From positions 1 through 64,000 of the forward strand of contig NZ_JBNNTI010000011.1 in the NCBI RefSeq assembly GCF_050278625.1: DNA of 64,000 nt, in the 5' to 3' direction. The first letter of the stretch is position 1; the number at the start of each line of letters is the position of its first letter. Below the pieces are notes generated by a model, which was not told the DNA's origin, did no database searches, and worked only from the letters and a program-made list of their open reading frames with translations. The stretch is from Viridibacillus sp050278625. GTDB lineage: Bacteria; Bacillota; Bacilli; Bacillales_A; Planococcaceae. Made by a program: the position numbers and the translations under genes. Below are positions 1 through 8,586 of this stretch, one piece after another.

Positions 1-46
1 CACGCCGCCAGCGTTCGTCCTGAGCCAGGATCAAACTCTCCATAAA
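1..46 (-). rRNA. rrs: 16S ribosomal RNA, 5' end (partial)
   Basis: Read on the minus strand, the first ~46 bases are the conserved 5' terminus of bacterial 16S rRNA, including the universal 27F primer region (AGAGTTTGATCCTGGCTCAG). The rest of the gene lies beyond the left edge. The mature 5' end is placed near base 46 by analogy with Bacillus 16S and could be off by a few bases. This end is too short to identify a genus. Confidence 0.97.
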
Positions 47-212
47 AGTAGTTTGAAAGCTCATTAGCTTTGCTAGCGTATCATCCGAAGATGATGTCTA
101 TTTTTCGTTTTAACCCACCAACAAAGTTGATGTTTAAAACATTTATTGATTAACGTCTTGCATGTTCAGTTTTCAAGGTTCATTTTATCGTCGTTTCTTA
201 GGCGACTTCAAT

Positions 213-241
213 ATCTTATCATCATCTGTTTTCTTTGTCAA
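213..241 (-). promoter_or_regulatory. rrn promoter P2 (sigma-A)
   Basis: On the minus strand TTGACA (241-236) is followed after exactly 17 bases by TAAGAT (218-213). It reads into the 16S gene about 165 bases downstream. Together with P1 upstream it forms the tandem arrangement usual for Bacillales rRNA operons. The leader (47-205) carries a GAAAACTGAAC motif of the kind seen around rrn leaders and spacers. Confidence 0.85.
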
Positions 242-310
242 ATACTTTTTTGAAAAAGTTTTTCGAGATGTTGTATTCATATTTTGTAGCACGTCTTAAC
301 GACATTTAAT

Positions 311-339
311 ACTATACAACATCATATTTTAAAAATCAA
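311..339 (-). promoter_or_regulatory. rrn promoter P1 (sigma-A)
   Basis: On the minus strand TTGATT (339-334), a 17-base spacer and TATAGT (316-311) form a good sigma-A promoter about 100 bases upstream of P2. The surrounding sequence is very AT-rich, as expected for an rrn UP-element region. Positions 247-361 hold no gene; this promoter is their only recognisable content. Confidence 0.75.
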
Positions 340-361
340 TAGTTTTTTCGAAATAACTTTA

Positions 362-1227
362 TTATCTTTTTTCATCTATTACAAACAGCATAATACGAGC
401 TATTATAATCACTCCCCCTATTACTTGAGTAAGCATTAGTTTTTCATCAAATATAATGCAGGCTAGAATACCGCTCCGATAGGTTCAAATAGAATCGCTA
501 TTGAAAGTCTATTTGTGCTCACCCATTTTAAGGACCAGTTGAAAAGATTATGTCCTAACAAATTAGGTACCACAGCTAATAATACAAACCAAAACCAATC
601 AATTGCCGGATACGGACCAAAAGATTCCCTTTTATAAGAAAGATGAAAATAAAGTAATCGTACTAGCCGAATAGACAATCATTGTATAAGTCATTAAAGA
701 TAGTCTTTGTCGGATATCTTGTCCGAATAATAAATACCCGGTCACTAACGCACAAGCAACAAGCGCAAGCATATCACCAAAAAAAGCTGAACCACTTACC
801 TTTAAATCCCCCAACTAATTAGTACGCAACCCATTATTACAATAAAACCAAATAACAGCGTTTTTTTAAAGCATTTTTTTCTTTAAAGAAGAAGTGCGTT
901 TCGGCAAAAGCAAAGATAGGTTGTAAGGCAACAAGAACTGTCGAACTTGCTACCGAGATGTAACGTAATAATTCAAACCATAGAATAAAATGAAACGTAA
1001 AAAAAATACCGCAATAATTGAATATAGCCAATCTCTTCTTTTTAATTGGCATATTTCATAAAGAATAATGGAGACATAAATAAAACAAAGAAAAGCATTC
1101 GCTAAAAAGCTATGAACCAGAATTCGCATCAGCTACATGCTTAACTAAAATAGAAGAAGGCGAAACAGAAATGACACCTATGATAATCGGGATGTACGGA
1201 TGGATAATTGGTTTTTCCAATAAGTCC
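362..1227 (-). pseudogene. decayed EamA/DMT-family transporter
   Basis: Translating the minus strand in pieces gives a continuous EamA (drug/metabolite transporter, about 10 TM) reading: a start near 1227 (EKPIIHPYIPIIIGVIS, then SSILVKHVADANSGS), a middle part around 1052-840 (RYISVASSTVLVALQPIFAF), a part around 814-640 (FFGDMLALVACALVTGYLLFGQ) and a C-terminus around 678-362 (LFNWSLKWVSTNRLSIAILFEPIGAV, ending with VIDEKR and TAA). The pieces lie in different frames, with an in-frame stop near 1120 and several frameshifts, so no full-length protein can be made. Intact relatives are about 290-300 residues. The gene was probably inactivated recently, since the family signature is still readable. 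It ends just upstream of the rrn promoters and points the same way. Confidence 0.8.
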
Positions 1228-1362
1228 ACTCCTATAAAAAGTAAATTTTTCCACCTACATAGTGTACAATACGAATACTAGATGTGCCTCATTTTGATAC
1301 GAGTGGTTGCTACGGGTAATATAAAAACTAAATTAGAGACTAAATTAGAGGAGGATTCTTAA

Positions 1363-2085
1363 ATGGATTTTTTATTGGAGAATAATGTAACCCATGAAAT
1401 GTTTATCAAGTTGATTGTTGCTGCAACGTTAAGTTTAGTGATCGGGATTGAAAGAGAGTTGAAGAGAAAACCCGTTGGACTTAAAACGAGCTTAGTAATT
1501 GCTACATTTAGTTGTTTACTAACAATCATTTCGATGGAATCTGTTTATAACGCTAAACCCGTACCGGGCATAAATGTCACAATGGATCCACTTCGCTTAG
1601 CCGCACAAATAGTTAGTGGAATTGGTTTTTTGGGTGCTGGAGTCATTTTGCGTAGAGGTAATGACAATATTAGCGGCTTAACAACTGCAGCTATGATTTG
1701 GGGGGCAGCAGGAATTGGTATCGCTGTTGGAGCTGGATTTTATGGGCAAGCTATTATCGCAGTAGTTATTATTATGATTGGCGTAGAAATCCTTGCTCCT
1801 ATTTTTATGAAGTTCGGGCCAAAGCGTCTTCGTATGCGTGAAGTATCATTGAAAATATGCGTAAAAAATATACAAGATATCAATGATATATTACTATTTT
1901 TACAGAAGAATGATATGGACGTAGATAATATGCGTATTAAAGATATTCGTCTAGAGAATAATGAATTTAGGCATGAAGTTGATTTACGTTTTTCATCTCT
2001 TCCAAAAAAAGATACTATTTCATTATATAACAGCATTCACGAACAACCTTATATAGAAGAAATAGAAATAGAAATCCTGTCTTAG
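1363..2085 (+). CDS. MgtC/SapB family membrane protein
   Basis: A 240-residue protein with the MgtC/SapB fold: an N-terminal membrane half with the conserved IGIERELKRKPVGLKTSL stretch (about residues 27-44) and the GIGFLGAGVI motif (about 87-96), then a hydrophilic ACT-like C-terminal half (from about 155). Family members are linked to Mg2+ homeostasis and, in pathogens, to modulation of the F-type ATPase; the substrate here is unknown. The start follows a strong GAGGAGG site. The next gene, a cation diffusion facilitator, begins 12 bases downstream, so the two are probably co-transcribed and concern divalent metals. Confidence 0.9.
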   Translation: MDFLLENNVTHEMFIKLIVAATLSLVIGIERELKRKPVGLKTSLVIATFSCLLTIISMESVYNAKPVPGINVTMDPLRLAAQIVSGIGFLGAGVILRRGNDNISGLTTAAMIWGAAGIGIAVGAGFYGQAIIAVVIIMIGVEILAPIFMKFGPKRLRMREVSLKICVKNIQDINDILLFLQKNDMDVDNMRIKDIRLENNEFRHEVDLRFSSLPKKDTISLYNSIHEQPYIEEIEIEILS

Positions 2086-2097
2086 AGGAGGAATTTT

Positions 2098-3078
2098 ATG
2101 GGTAATACTTGGAGTTTATTAAAGAAAGGAAATAAACCTTCGCTATTAGCGGCAATAGTCAATTTGTTTTTAGGCGTATTAAAAGGAGTAGCTTTCTTCT
2201 TTACCGGAAACGTTGCAATGTTCGCAGAAATGATGCATTCGTTAGGTGACTCCGCCAACCAATTCTTTGTATTTATCGGCTCTGCTTTATCTAAAAAAGC
2301 ACCCACTCGACAATTCCCAACAGGCTTTGGTCGCGTTGTTAACTTAGTGTGTTTAGGAGCCGTTATTATAGTAGGAATATTATCTTATGAAACGATAAAA
2401 GAAGGTTGGCATCAAATTACACATCCAACTACTTCAAACGGGATGTGGATCAGTTTAAGCGTTTTGGCAATCGGTATTGTATTAGAAGGTATTGTATTAA
2501 TGAAAGCTGCAAAGGAAATCCTCCATGATTCAAATGAGACAGCTACTATTTTTTCAGCCCTGCCGAAAGCCTTCGCCAATTTAAAAAGAGCGAAACCTGC
2601 AACAAAACTTGTCTTTATGGAAGATTTAGTTGCAACATTAGGTGGCATTTTAGCTTTTATAGCTGTAGTATTCGCACATTTCACTGGATTCTTACAAGTA
2701 GAAGGTATTGCTTCAATTCTAATTGGTCTTATGATGTTCTACGTTGTCGGTGTTGTATTCTTAGAAAATGCGCGTGGGGTTATTGGCGAAACGGATGAAG
2801 AAATGTTAAACCACATCGCCCATTTATTATGGGATGATAAAAATGTTCGAGATATCCAAAAGTTAGAAGTAGTAAAGGAAGGCGAGTTTTTACACGTAGA
2901 ATGTCTTGCTGAGATTGACCCTACTCTCACTTTTGCTGAGGTGGATGATATTCGTGATTATTTGATGAAGATTTTATTATCTCAAAGCAAAGTTTCAAAA
3001 GTAACAATTGCCTTTGATGAAGATGATGGTATTACAAATTGGAACCACATTGATAATCACCCTGATATACTGAAGTAA
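2098..3078 (+). CDS. cation diffusion facilitator (CDF) metal transporter
   Basis: A 326-residue CDF-type antiporter that would export a divalent metal (Zn, Mn, Fe or Co) in exchange for protons. About six membrane segments occupy residues 15-235; the metal-site motif HSLGD (His47/Asp51) is in the second, and a second acidic site, MEDLVATLG, is in the fifth. A cytoplasmic ferredoxin-like metal-binding domain follows (about 240-326). The EDL second site instead of HxxxD resembles the ZnT9-like subgroup. An AGAGGAGG ribosome site lies in the 12-base gap after the MgtC gene, supporting an operon. Substrate cannot be told from sequence. Confidence 0.92.
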   Translation: MGNTWSLLKKGNKPSLLAAIVNLFLGVLKGVAFFFTGNVAMFAEMMHSLGDSANQFFVFIGSALSKKAPTRQFPTGFGRVVNLVCLGAVIIVGILSYETIKEGWHQITHPTTSNGMWISLSVLAIGIVLEGIVLMKAAKEILHDSNETATIFSALPKAFANLKRAKPATKLVFMEDLVATLGGILAFIAVVFAHFTGFLQVEGIASILIGLMMFYVVGVVFLENARGVIGETDEEMLNHIAHLLWDDKNVRDIQKLEVVKEGEFLHVECLAEIDPTLTFAEVDDIRDYLMKILLSQSKVSKVTIAFDEDDGITNWNHIDNHPDILK

Positions 3079-3172
3079 ACGAAAAGATTGGGACGTATTG
3101 TTGCCTGCACGTCAATAACATACTTCCCTTTGCTTCTCTTTTATACTTAACCCATCGAAAAGAGTGTTAAAA

Positions 3173-3883
3173 ATGCAAAATACAATTCTAATTAGCGATA
3201 TACACGGTGAACTTAAGAAGTTCCAAGACCTTTTAACTCTTGCGAATTATTCGTCAGATGAAGATCGATTAGTTTTACTTGGCGACTATATTGATCGAGG
3301 ACCTGATTCTGCTGGTGTATTAGATTTAGTCATGAAATTACAGCGAAATGGTGCGATTGTTTTAATTGGCAATCACGAAAGTTTAATGGAAAAAGCATTT
3401 ACTGAACAAACAGAATACGCATGGAAGCATTGGACAGAACGATGTGGAGGGAAAGAAACCTTACTTAGTTATGGCTTTTTTGAAGAAGAGATAAAAGGCA
3501 TCAGTGAAGGTGAACATTTCATTGTTCCACAATTACAATCTGCCAAGCTTGATGAGCATTTGGCATTCATAAAAAATTTACATACTTATATAGAAGATGA
3601 AGATTATATATTTGTACATGCAGGTATTGACCCTAATATCCCTGTAAATGAAACTGAAAAAGAAACACTTATTTGGATTCGCGAAGAATTTCATAACGGA
3701 TATACTGGCAAAAAAACAATAGTATTTGGACATACACCTACCTCTAATTTACATCAAAATGAAAATAATCATAATGTTTATTTTGGTCAAAATAATATCA
3801 TCGGAATTGATGGAGGCGCAGTTTATGGCGGTCAATTAAATTGCCTAGAATTACCTAGTAAGAGCATTTGCTTTATTAAATAA
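3173..3883 (+). CDS. bacterial Ser/Thr phosphatase-like metallophosphoesterase
   Basis: A 236-residue calcineurin-like phosphoesterase of the bacteriophage-lambda PP type. It carries all the metal-site blocks in order: DIHGE near the N-terminus, GDYIDRGPDS (~43-52), GNHE (~71-74), FVHAGI (~149-154) and FGHTPT (~186-191). These are the ligands of a dinuclear metal centre in PPP phosphatases. Family members hydrolyse phosphoserine/threonine or diadenosine tetraphosphate; the substrate here is open. The ATG at 3173 is chosen because AAGAG lies nine bases before it; a GTG at 3164 is the alternative. It stands alone, about 95 bases after the CDF gene. Confidence 0.9.
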   Translation: MQNTILISDIHGELKKFQDLLTLANYSSDEDRLVLLGDYIDRGPDSAGVLDLVMKLQRNGAIVLIGNHESLMEKAFTEQTEYAWKHWTERCGGKETLLSYGFFEEEIKGISEGEHFIVPQLQSAKLDEHLAFIKNLHTYIEDEDYIFVHAGIDPNIPVNETEKETLIWIREEFHNGYTGKKTIVFGHTPTSNLHQNENNHNVYFGQNNIIGIDGGAVYGGQLNCLELPSKSICFIK

Positions 3884-3937
3884 AAACTCGTATGATTTTC
3901 AACATCACAACACACTCTAGCTGTAGGAGGAGGTGTT

Positions 3938-4177
3938 ATGATGAGCGTTTTACAAAGAACGGCCTTATTTTTCACTATTATCGGTGCTTTAAATTGGGGT
4001 GTAATGGGCTTATTTCAATTTGATGTTGTCGCAAGTCTTTTTGGTGGACAAGCTAGTATTGTCTCTAGAATCGTCTATACTATCGTTGGAATTGCAGGAC
4101 TTGTGAATTTAGGATTAATCTTCAAACCATCAGTAGAAATAGAGCGTTCTGAACCTCAAGTTGCTCGTACTATGTGA
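3938..4177 (+). CDS. yuzA: DUF378 small membrane protein, YuzA-like
   Basis: A 79-residue protein with two membrane helices (about 9-28 and 43-63) and the DUF378 signature GALNWGVMGLFQFDVVASLFG. Its function is unknown. A strong TAGGAGGAGGTG ribosome site precedes the ATG; a second ATG follows at once. In B. subtilis yuzA lies next to yugI, and yugI, a yugE-like gene and patB all occur within the next 12 kb here. The gene ends at a strong terminator. Confidence 0.88.
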   Translation: MMSVLQRTALFFTIIGALNWGVMGLFQFDVVASLFGGQASIVSRIVYTIVGIAGLVNLGLIFKPSVEIERSEPQVARTM

Positions 4178-4191
4178 TGATTAGTATACAC

Positions 4192-4228
4192 AAAAAACCC
4201 CAAGAACATTAACATGCTCTTGGGGTTT
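4192..4228. terminator. bidirectional intrinsic terminator
   Basis: AAACCCCAAGA and TCTTGGGGTTT pair as an 11-bp stem around a 12-base loop, with A runs upstream and T runs downstream. It sits between the converging yuzA and glutamate dehydrogenase genes and can serve both. Confidence 0.9.
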
Positions 4229-4245
4229 ACTTCTTAAGTCAACTA

Positions 4246-5490
4246 TTATACCCAACCTCTGAAACGAGAAGCCTCAGCTGTTTTACGTACACCTACCATA
4301 TAAGCTGCTAAACGCATATCGATACCACGCGTTGTTGCAACTGTATAGACATTATCAAATGCCTCAACCATTTTTTTAAGAAGTTTTTCATTCACTTCTT
4401 CTTCTGACCAGTAGTAGCCTTGGTTGTTTTGAACCCATTCAAAGTAAGAAACTGTAACACCGCCAGCACTTGCAAGTACGTCTGGTACTAGTAAAATGCC
4501 ACGGTCATTTAAAATTTTAGTTGCTTCCGAAGTTGTCGGGCCATTTGCTGCTTCTACTACAATACTTGCACGTATATCATGTGCATTGTCCGAAGTGATT
4601 TGATTTTCAATCGCAGCAGGGACTAAAATATCACAATCTAGTTCAAGTAGTTCTTTATTTGAAATTGTATTTTCAAAAAGAGTTGTAACAGTACCAAAAC
4701 TGTCACGACGATCTAATAAATAATCAATATCCAGACCTTCAGGGTCATGCAAAGCTCCTTGAGCATCAGAAATACCAATAACTTTAGCACCTAAATCACT
4801 CATAAATTTAGCTAGGAAACTACCTGCGTTACCAAAACCTTGGATAACAACACGTGCACCTTTAATATCAATGTTACGACGTTTAGCTGCTTCTTCAATC
4901 ACAATTGTAACACCTTGCGCAGTTGCGCGGTCACGACCTTGTGAACCACCTAAAACAATAGGTTTACCTGTGATGAAACCTGGAGAGTTGAATTCATCAA
5001 TACGACTGTATTCATCCATCATCCATGCCATGATTTGCGAGTTTGTGAAAACGTCTGGAGCAGGAATATCTTTTGTCGGTCCAACGAATTGACTAATAGC
5101 ACGAACATAGCCACGGCTTAGTCTTTCAATTTCCCCCATAGACATTTGACGTGGGTCACAGATGATACCACCTTTACCACCGCCATAAGGTAAATCAACA
5201 ATACCTGCTTTTAAAGTCATCCACATTGAAAGCGCTTTAACTTCATCTTCAGAAACTTGTGGATGGAAGCGCACTCCACCTTTTGTAGGACCTACTGCAT
5301 CGTTATGTTGTGCACGGTAGCCTGTGAATACTTTCACTTTGCCATCATCCATTTTAATAGGTATACGTACTTCTAACATGCGTAATGGTTCTTTTAAAAG
5401 TTCATACATTCCTTCATCGTAGCCTAGCTTGTGAAGAGCTTCGTGAATAACCGCCTGTGTTGATGTAAACAGGTTAAGATTTTCTGCCAT
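4246..5490 (-). CDS. rocG: NAD-specific glutamate dehydrogenase (RocG/GudB type)
   Basis: A 414-residue hexameric Glu/Leu/Phe/Val dehydrogenase that interconverts glutamate with 2-oxoglutarate and ammonia. The substrate domain shows GPTKGGVRFHP, KAGIVDLPYGGGKGG (catalytic-site lysines) and PAPDV; the nucleotide domain has the Rossmann motif VVIQGFGNAGS. Length fits RocG/GudB. It is third in the order rocA, rocD, gdh on the minus strand, which supports a catabolic RocG-like role in deaminating glutamate made from arginine, ornithine and proline. RocG and GudB cannot be separated securely by eye. A ribosome site (AAAGAGGCGAG) precedes the ATG, and a candidate promoter lies in the 92-base gap before it. 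Confidence 0.93.
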   Translation of the reverse strand: MAENLNLFTSTQAVIHEALHKLGYDEGMYELLKEPLRMLEVRIPIKMDDGKVKVFTGYRAQHNDAVGPTKGGVRFHPQVSEDEVKALSMWMTLKAGIVDLPYGGGKGGIICDPRQMSMGEIERLSRGYVRAISQFVGPTKDIPAPDVFTNSQIMAWMMDEYSRIDEFNSPGFITGKPIVLGGSQGRDRATAQGVTIVIEEAAKRRNIDIKGARVVIQGFGNAGSFLAKFMSDLGAKVIGISDAQGALHDPEGLDIDYLLDRRDSFGTVTTLFENTISNKELLELDCDILVPAAIENQITSDNAHDIRASIVVEAANGPTTSEATKILNDRGILLVPDVLASAGGVTVSYFEWVQNNQGYYWSEEEVNEKLLKKMVEAFDNVYTVATTRGIDMRLAAYMVGVRKTAEASRFRGWV

Positions 5491-5531
5491 TTGATTTTCT
5501 CGCCTCTTTATTCATAATGTTTTTTATACTG

Positions 5532-5560
5532 TATATCGCAAACATTGTAACACAGTTCAA
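5532..5560 (-). promoter_or_regulatory. candidate sigma-A promoter of glutamate dehydrogenase gene
   Basis: On the minus strand TTGAAC (5560-5555), a 17-base spacer and GATATA (5537-5532) lie 42 bases before the start codon. This would let the gene be expressed apart from rocA-rocD. Motif match only. Confidence 0.4.
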
Positions 5561-5582
5561 GTGATTGTGGGATATATTTCAG

Positions 5583-6776
5583 CTATTTTGTAAAGACTTT
5601 TTTTATTTTCTCAATTGCCCAATCTAATTCTGCTTTAGAAATAATTAGAGGTGGTGCAAAACGAATCACTGTATCATGTGTCTCTTTGCATAATAAACCT
5701 AGTGTCATCAACTTCTCACAGTATGGACGTGCTAATTCATTTAACTCCATTCCAATGAATAAACCACGACCTCTCACTTCTTTTATCGCATCATTATCAA
5801 TTTTCTCCAGCTCATCCATGAAATAATTTCCTAGCTCTAAAGAACGATCAGCAAGCTTTTCTTCTTTTAATACGTTTAATGCTGCAATCGAAACAGCACA
5901 AGCAATTGGATTACCACCAAAAGTAGAGCCGTGTGAGCCTGGGTTATAGACACCTAAAATCTCTTTACTTGCGACAACACATGAAATCGGGAAAACTCCC
6001 CCACCTAGTGCTTTACCTAAAATGTACATATCTGGATTTACATCTTCCCATTCACATGCGAACATTTTCCCTGTACGCGCTAAGCCAGCTTGAATTTCAT
6101 CTGCAATAAATAATACGTTATTTTCACGACACAACTCACGTGCAGCTTTTAAGTAACCTGCTGGCGGAATAACAATACCCGCTTCTCCTTGAATCGGTTC
6201 AACTAAAAATGCAGCAGTATTTGGAGTAATCGCAGCCTTTAAAGCTTCTAAATCGCCGTAATCTACTAATTTAATACCAGGAAGCATTGGTCCGAAGCCT
6301 CTTTTATACTCTGCTTCTGAAGATAGAGATACTGCCGTCATTGTACGGCCATGGAAGTTCCCATTGCATGCGATGATTTCTGCTTGACCCTCTGCTACTC
6401 CTTTTACATCATAAGCCCAACGTCTTGCTGCTTTAAATGCAGTCTCTACCGCTTCTGCACCAGTATTCATTGGCAATGCCATTTCTTTTCCCGTTACTTC
6501 ACAAACTAACTCATACCATGGTCCAAGCTGATCACTATGGAAAGCACGAGACGTTAATGTCACACGATCAGCTTGATCTTTTAAAGCTTGAATAATTTTC
6601 GGATGGCGATGTCCTTGGTTTACAGCTGAATAAGCTGACAGCATATCCATAAATTTATTTCCTTCTGGATCCTTTACCCATACGCCTTCTGCTTCTGAAA
6701 TAACGATTGGTAGTGGCAAATAGTTTGGTGCACCAAATGTTTCTGTTTGCTTAATAATCTCATGTGTCTTTGTCAT
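5583..6776 (-). CDS. rocD: ornithine aminotransferase
   Basis: A 397-residue class III PLP aminotransferase. It converts ornithine and 2-oxoglutarate to glutamate-5-semialdehyde (which cyclises to P5C) and glutamate. Visible motifs are NTGAEAVETAFKAARRW, GNFHGRTM, the PLP aspartate in VLFIADEIQAGLARTG and the Schiff-base lysine in LGKALGGGVFP (about residue 255). Length matches RocD of B. subtilis. AAAGGGGG precedes the ATG. It lies downstream of rocA and upstream of glutamate dehydrogenase, so the three can take arginine/ornithine and proline carbon to 2-oxoglutarate. Confidence 0.96.
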   Translation of the reverse strand: MTKTHEIIKQTETFGAPNYLPLPIVISEAEGVWVKDPEGNKFMDMLSAYSAVNQGHRHPKIIQALKDQADRVTLTSRAFHSDQLGPWYELVCEVTGKEMALPMNTGAEAVETAFKAARRWAYDVKGVAEGQAEIIACNGNFHGRTMTAVSLSSEAEYKRGFGPMLPGIKLVDYGDLEALKAAITPNTAAFLVEPIQGEAGIVIPPAGYLKAARELCRENNVLFIADEIQAGLARTGKMFACEWEDVNPDMYILGKALGGGVFPISCVVASKEILGVYNPGSHGSTFGGNPIACAVSIAALNVLKEEKLADRSLELGNYFMDELEKIDNDAIKEVRGRGLFIGMELNELARPYCEKLMTLGLLCKETHDTVIRFAPPLIISKAELDWAIEKIKKVFTK

Positions 6777-6835
6777 TATATTTCCCCCTTTAATGTAACC
6801 TAGGCTTTCTAACGTCCATTATCCTCTTTCTATAA

Positions 6836-6868
6836 GGCAGACATTTTATAATATAGTCCGCCTTTTTT
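6836..6868. other. hairpin in the rocA-rocD gap
   Basis: GGCAGAC (6836-6842) pairs with GTCCGCC (6856-6862) around an AT-rich loop, followed on the plus strand by six Ts. Both flanking genes are read leftwards. On their transcript the hairpin follows an A run and has no U tract after it, so it looks more like an mRNA processing or stability element than a terminator for rocA. Confidence 0.5.
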
Positions 6869-6902
6869 ATCTTTCTATCTAAATCAATTCGGTACAGATT
6901 GA

Positions 6903-8447
6903 TTAAAGAGTCTCAGAAGTTGTTTTTGCTTGCATATGCAATTGTAAGTAATCCGGTCCGCCTGCTTTAGAATCTGTCCCAGACATATTGAAACCTCCGA
7001 ACGGTTGGTAACCTACGATTGCTCCTGTACAACCACGGTTAAAGTATAAATTTCCTACATGGAAATCTTCACGTGCTTTTTCTTGATGCATACGATTCTT
7101 TGTAATGACTGCACCTGTTAAGCCATATTCAGTATTATTTGCAATCGCTAATGCTTCATCGAAGTCTTTTGCTTTTGCAATAGCTACTACTGGTCCAAAG
7201 ATTTCTTCCTTCATCACACGCGCTTCTGGTGTCACATCAGCGATTACTGTTGGATTAACGAAGTAGCCTTTTGAGTCATCTGCTGTGCCTCCAGCAACAA
7301 TACGACCTTCTTCTTTACCAATTTCAATGTAGCCAGTAATTTTTTTGAATGCAGCAGCATCGATTACTGGCCCAGTGTAGTTTGATAAATCTGTTGGGTC
7401 TCCAACTGATAATCGTTTTGTCAATTCTTCAACACGAACTAACACTTCGTCGTATACATCTTCTACGATTACTGCTCTTGAGCATGCTGAACATTTTTGA
7501 CCACTAAAGCCAAATGCTGATTTTACGATTGATTGTGCAGCTAGTTCTAAATCTGCTTCTTTATCAACTACTATAGTATCTTTACCGCCCATTTCAGCGA
7601 TTACACGTTTTAGCCAAATTTGACCTTCATTTAATTTTGAAGCACGTTCGTTAATGCGTAAACCCACATCACGAGAACCAGTGAAGCTAATGAAGCGTGT
7701 TTTCGGATGATCTACTAAATAGTCTCCTACTTCTGCCCCTGATCCTGGAATGTAGTTAACAACACCTGCAGGTAATCCAGCTTCTTCAAGAATTTCTACG
7801 AATTTATAAGCAACTACTGGAGTCGTAGAAGCTGGTTTTAATAGTACTGTGTTCCCTGTTACTACGGCAGCCACTGTTGTACCTGCCATAATTGCAAATG
7901 GGAAGTTCCAAGGTGAAATGACTACTCCTACCCCTAACGGAATATAATCATAACGGTTAAATTCACCTGGTCGACTTTCAACTGGCTGACCGTCTTTTAG
8001 TCGTAACATTTGTCGACCATAATATTCTAAGAAGTCAATTGCTTCTGCTGTATCTGCATCTGCCTCATTCCAAGGCTTACCTGCTTCTTTCGTTAATAGT
8101 GCTGAAATCTCATGCTTTCGACGGCGAATAATTGCTGCTGCTTTGAATAAAACATCAGCACGGATTTCAGGTTTTACTTTCTTCCATGTATGAAAAGCTT
8201 CATCTGCTACTTGCATTGCTTTTTCAGCTAATTCTTTGTTAGCCTTTGAAACTGCGCCGATGACTTCTTCTTTATTTGCTGGATTATATGAAACGATTTG
8301 ATCATTCGTTGTAGTACGTTCTCCACCGATGATTAACGGATATTCTTCCCCAAGATATCCTTCCACTTTTTTCAAAGCCTCTGAATACGCTATGTTGTTC
8401 TCTTCTTTAGAGAAATCTGTAAATGGTTCATGTTTGTACGGAATCAT
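6903..8447 (-). CDS. rocA: 1-pyrroline-5-carboxylate dehydrogenase
   Basis: A 514-residue aldehyde dehydrogenase of the RocA/PutC2 type, oxidising P5C (glutamate semialdehyde) to glutamate with NAD+. The NAD-site stretch VVISPWNFPFAIMAG, the general base glutamate in AEMGGKDTIVV and the catalytic cysteine in GQKCSACSR are all present. The reading frame extends ten codons upstream, but the start at 8447 is chosen because AGGAGG lies just before it and the length then matches the family. The gene is divergent from rocR and is the first of the minus-strand series. The 126-base gap to rocD contains a hairpin. Confidence 0.96.
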   Translation of the reverse strand: MIPYKHEPFTDFSKEENNIAYSEALKKVEGYLGEEYPLIIGGERTTTNDQIVSYNPANKEEVIGAVSKANKELAEKAMQVADEAFHTWKKVKPEIRADVLFKAAAIIRRRKHEISALLTKEAGKPWNEADADTAEAIDFLEYYGRQMLRLKDGQPVESRPGEFNRYDYIPLGVGVVISPWNFPFAIMAGTTVAAVVTGNTVLLKPASTTPVVAYKFVEILEEAGLPAGVVNYIPGSGAEVGDYLVDHPKTRFISFTGSRDVGLRINERASKLNEGQIWLKRVIAEMGGKDTIVVDKEADLELAAQSIVKSAFGFSGQKCSACSRAVIVEDVYDEVLVRVEELTKRLSVGDPTDLSNYTGPVIDAAAFKKITGYIEIGKEEGRIVAGGTADDSKGYFVNPTVIADVTPEARVMKEEIFGPVVAIAKAKDFDEALAIANNTEYGLTGAVITKNRMHQEKAREDFHVGNLYFNRGCTGAIVGYQPFGGFNMSGTDSKAGGPDYLQLHMQAKTTSETL

Positions 8448-8473
8448 TTGTAATCCTCCTTTGTGATGTAGGC

Positions 8474-8554
8474 GCAAAAAATATTTGCATTTAGTTTTTG
8501 TTTACACTTATAATAATGCAAAAGATTGTTGCGTTTTTCAAGCAAAAAATATTT
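8474..8554. promoter_or_regulatory. rocA-rocR divergent control region with repeats
   Basis: A 13-base direct repeat (GCAAAAAATATTT) occurs at 8474-8486 and 8542-8554. Between them, TTTGCATT (8484-8491) and AATGCAAA (8515-8522) form an inverted repeat with centres 31 bases apart, about three helical turns. The right half-site overlaps the predicted rocA -10. These are candidate RocR (or CodY/AhrC-class) binding sites; none is proven. Confidence 0.45.
8513..8541 (-). promoter_or_regulatory. candidate sigma-A promoter of rocA
   Basis: On the minus strand TTGAAA (8541-8536), a 17-base spacer and CATTAT (8518-8513) lie about 65 bases upstream of the rocA start. No sigma-54 signature (GG and GC spaced as in a -24/-12 promoter) is visible in the 139-base rocA-rocR gap. 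This agrees with the altered activator domain of the neighbouring RocR. Confidence 0.5.
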
Positions 8555-8586
8555 TAAATTATAAAAAAATTTCAAGGTGATAACAT

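Noticed and set aside
8448..8586. Sigma-54 promoter of rocA
   Set aside because: No GG-N10-GC pattern occurs on the rocA strand in the gap; a sigma-A-like promoter fits better.
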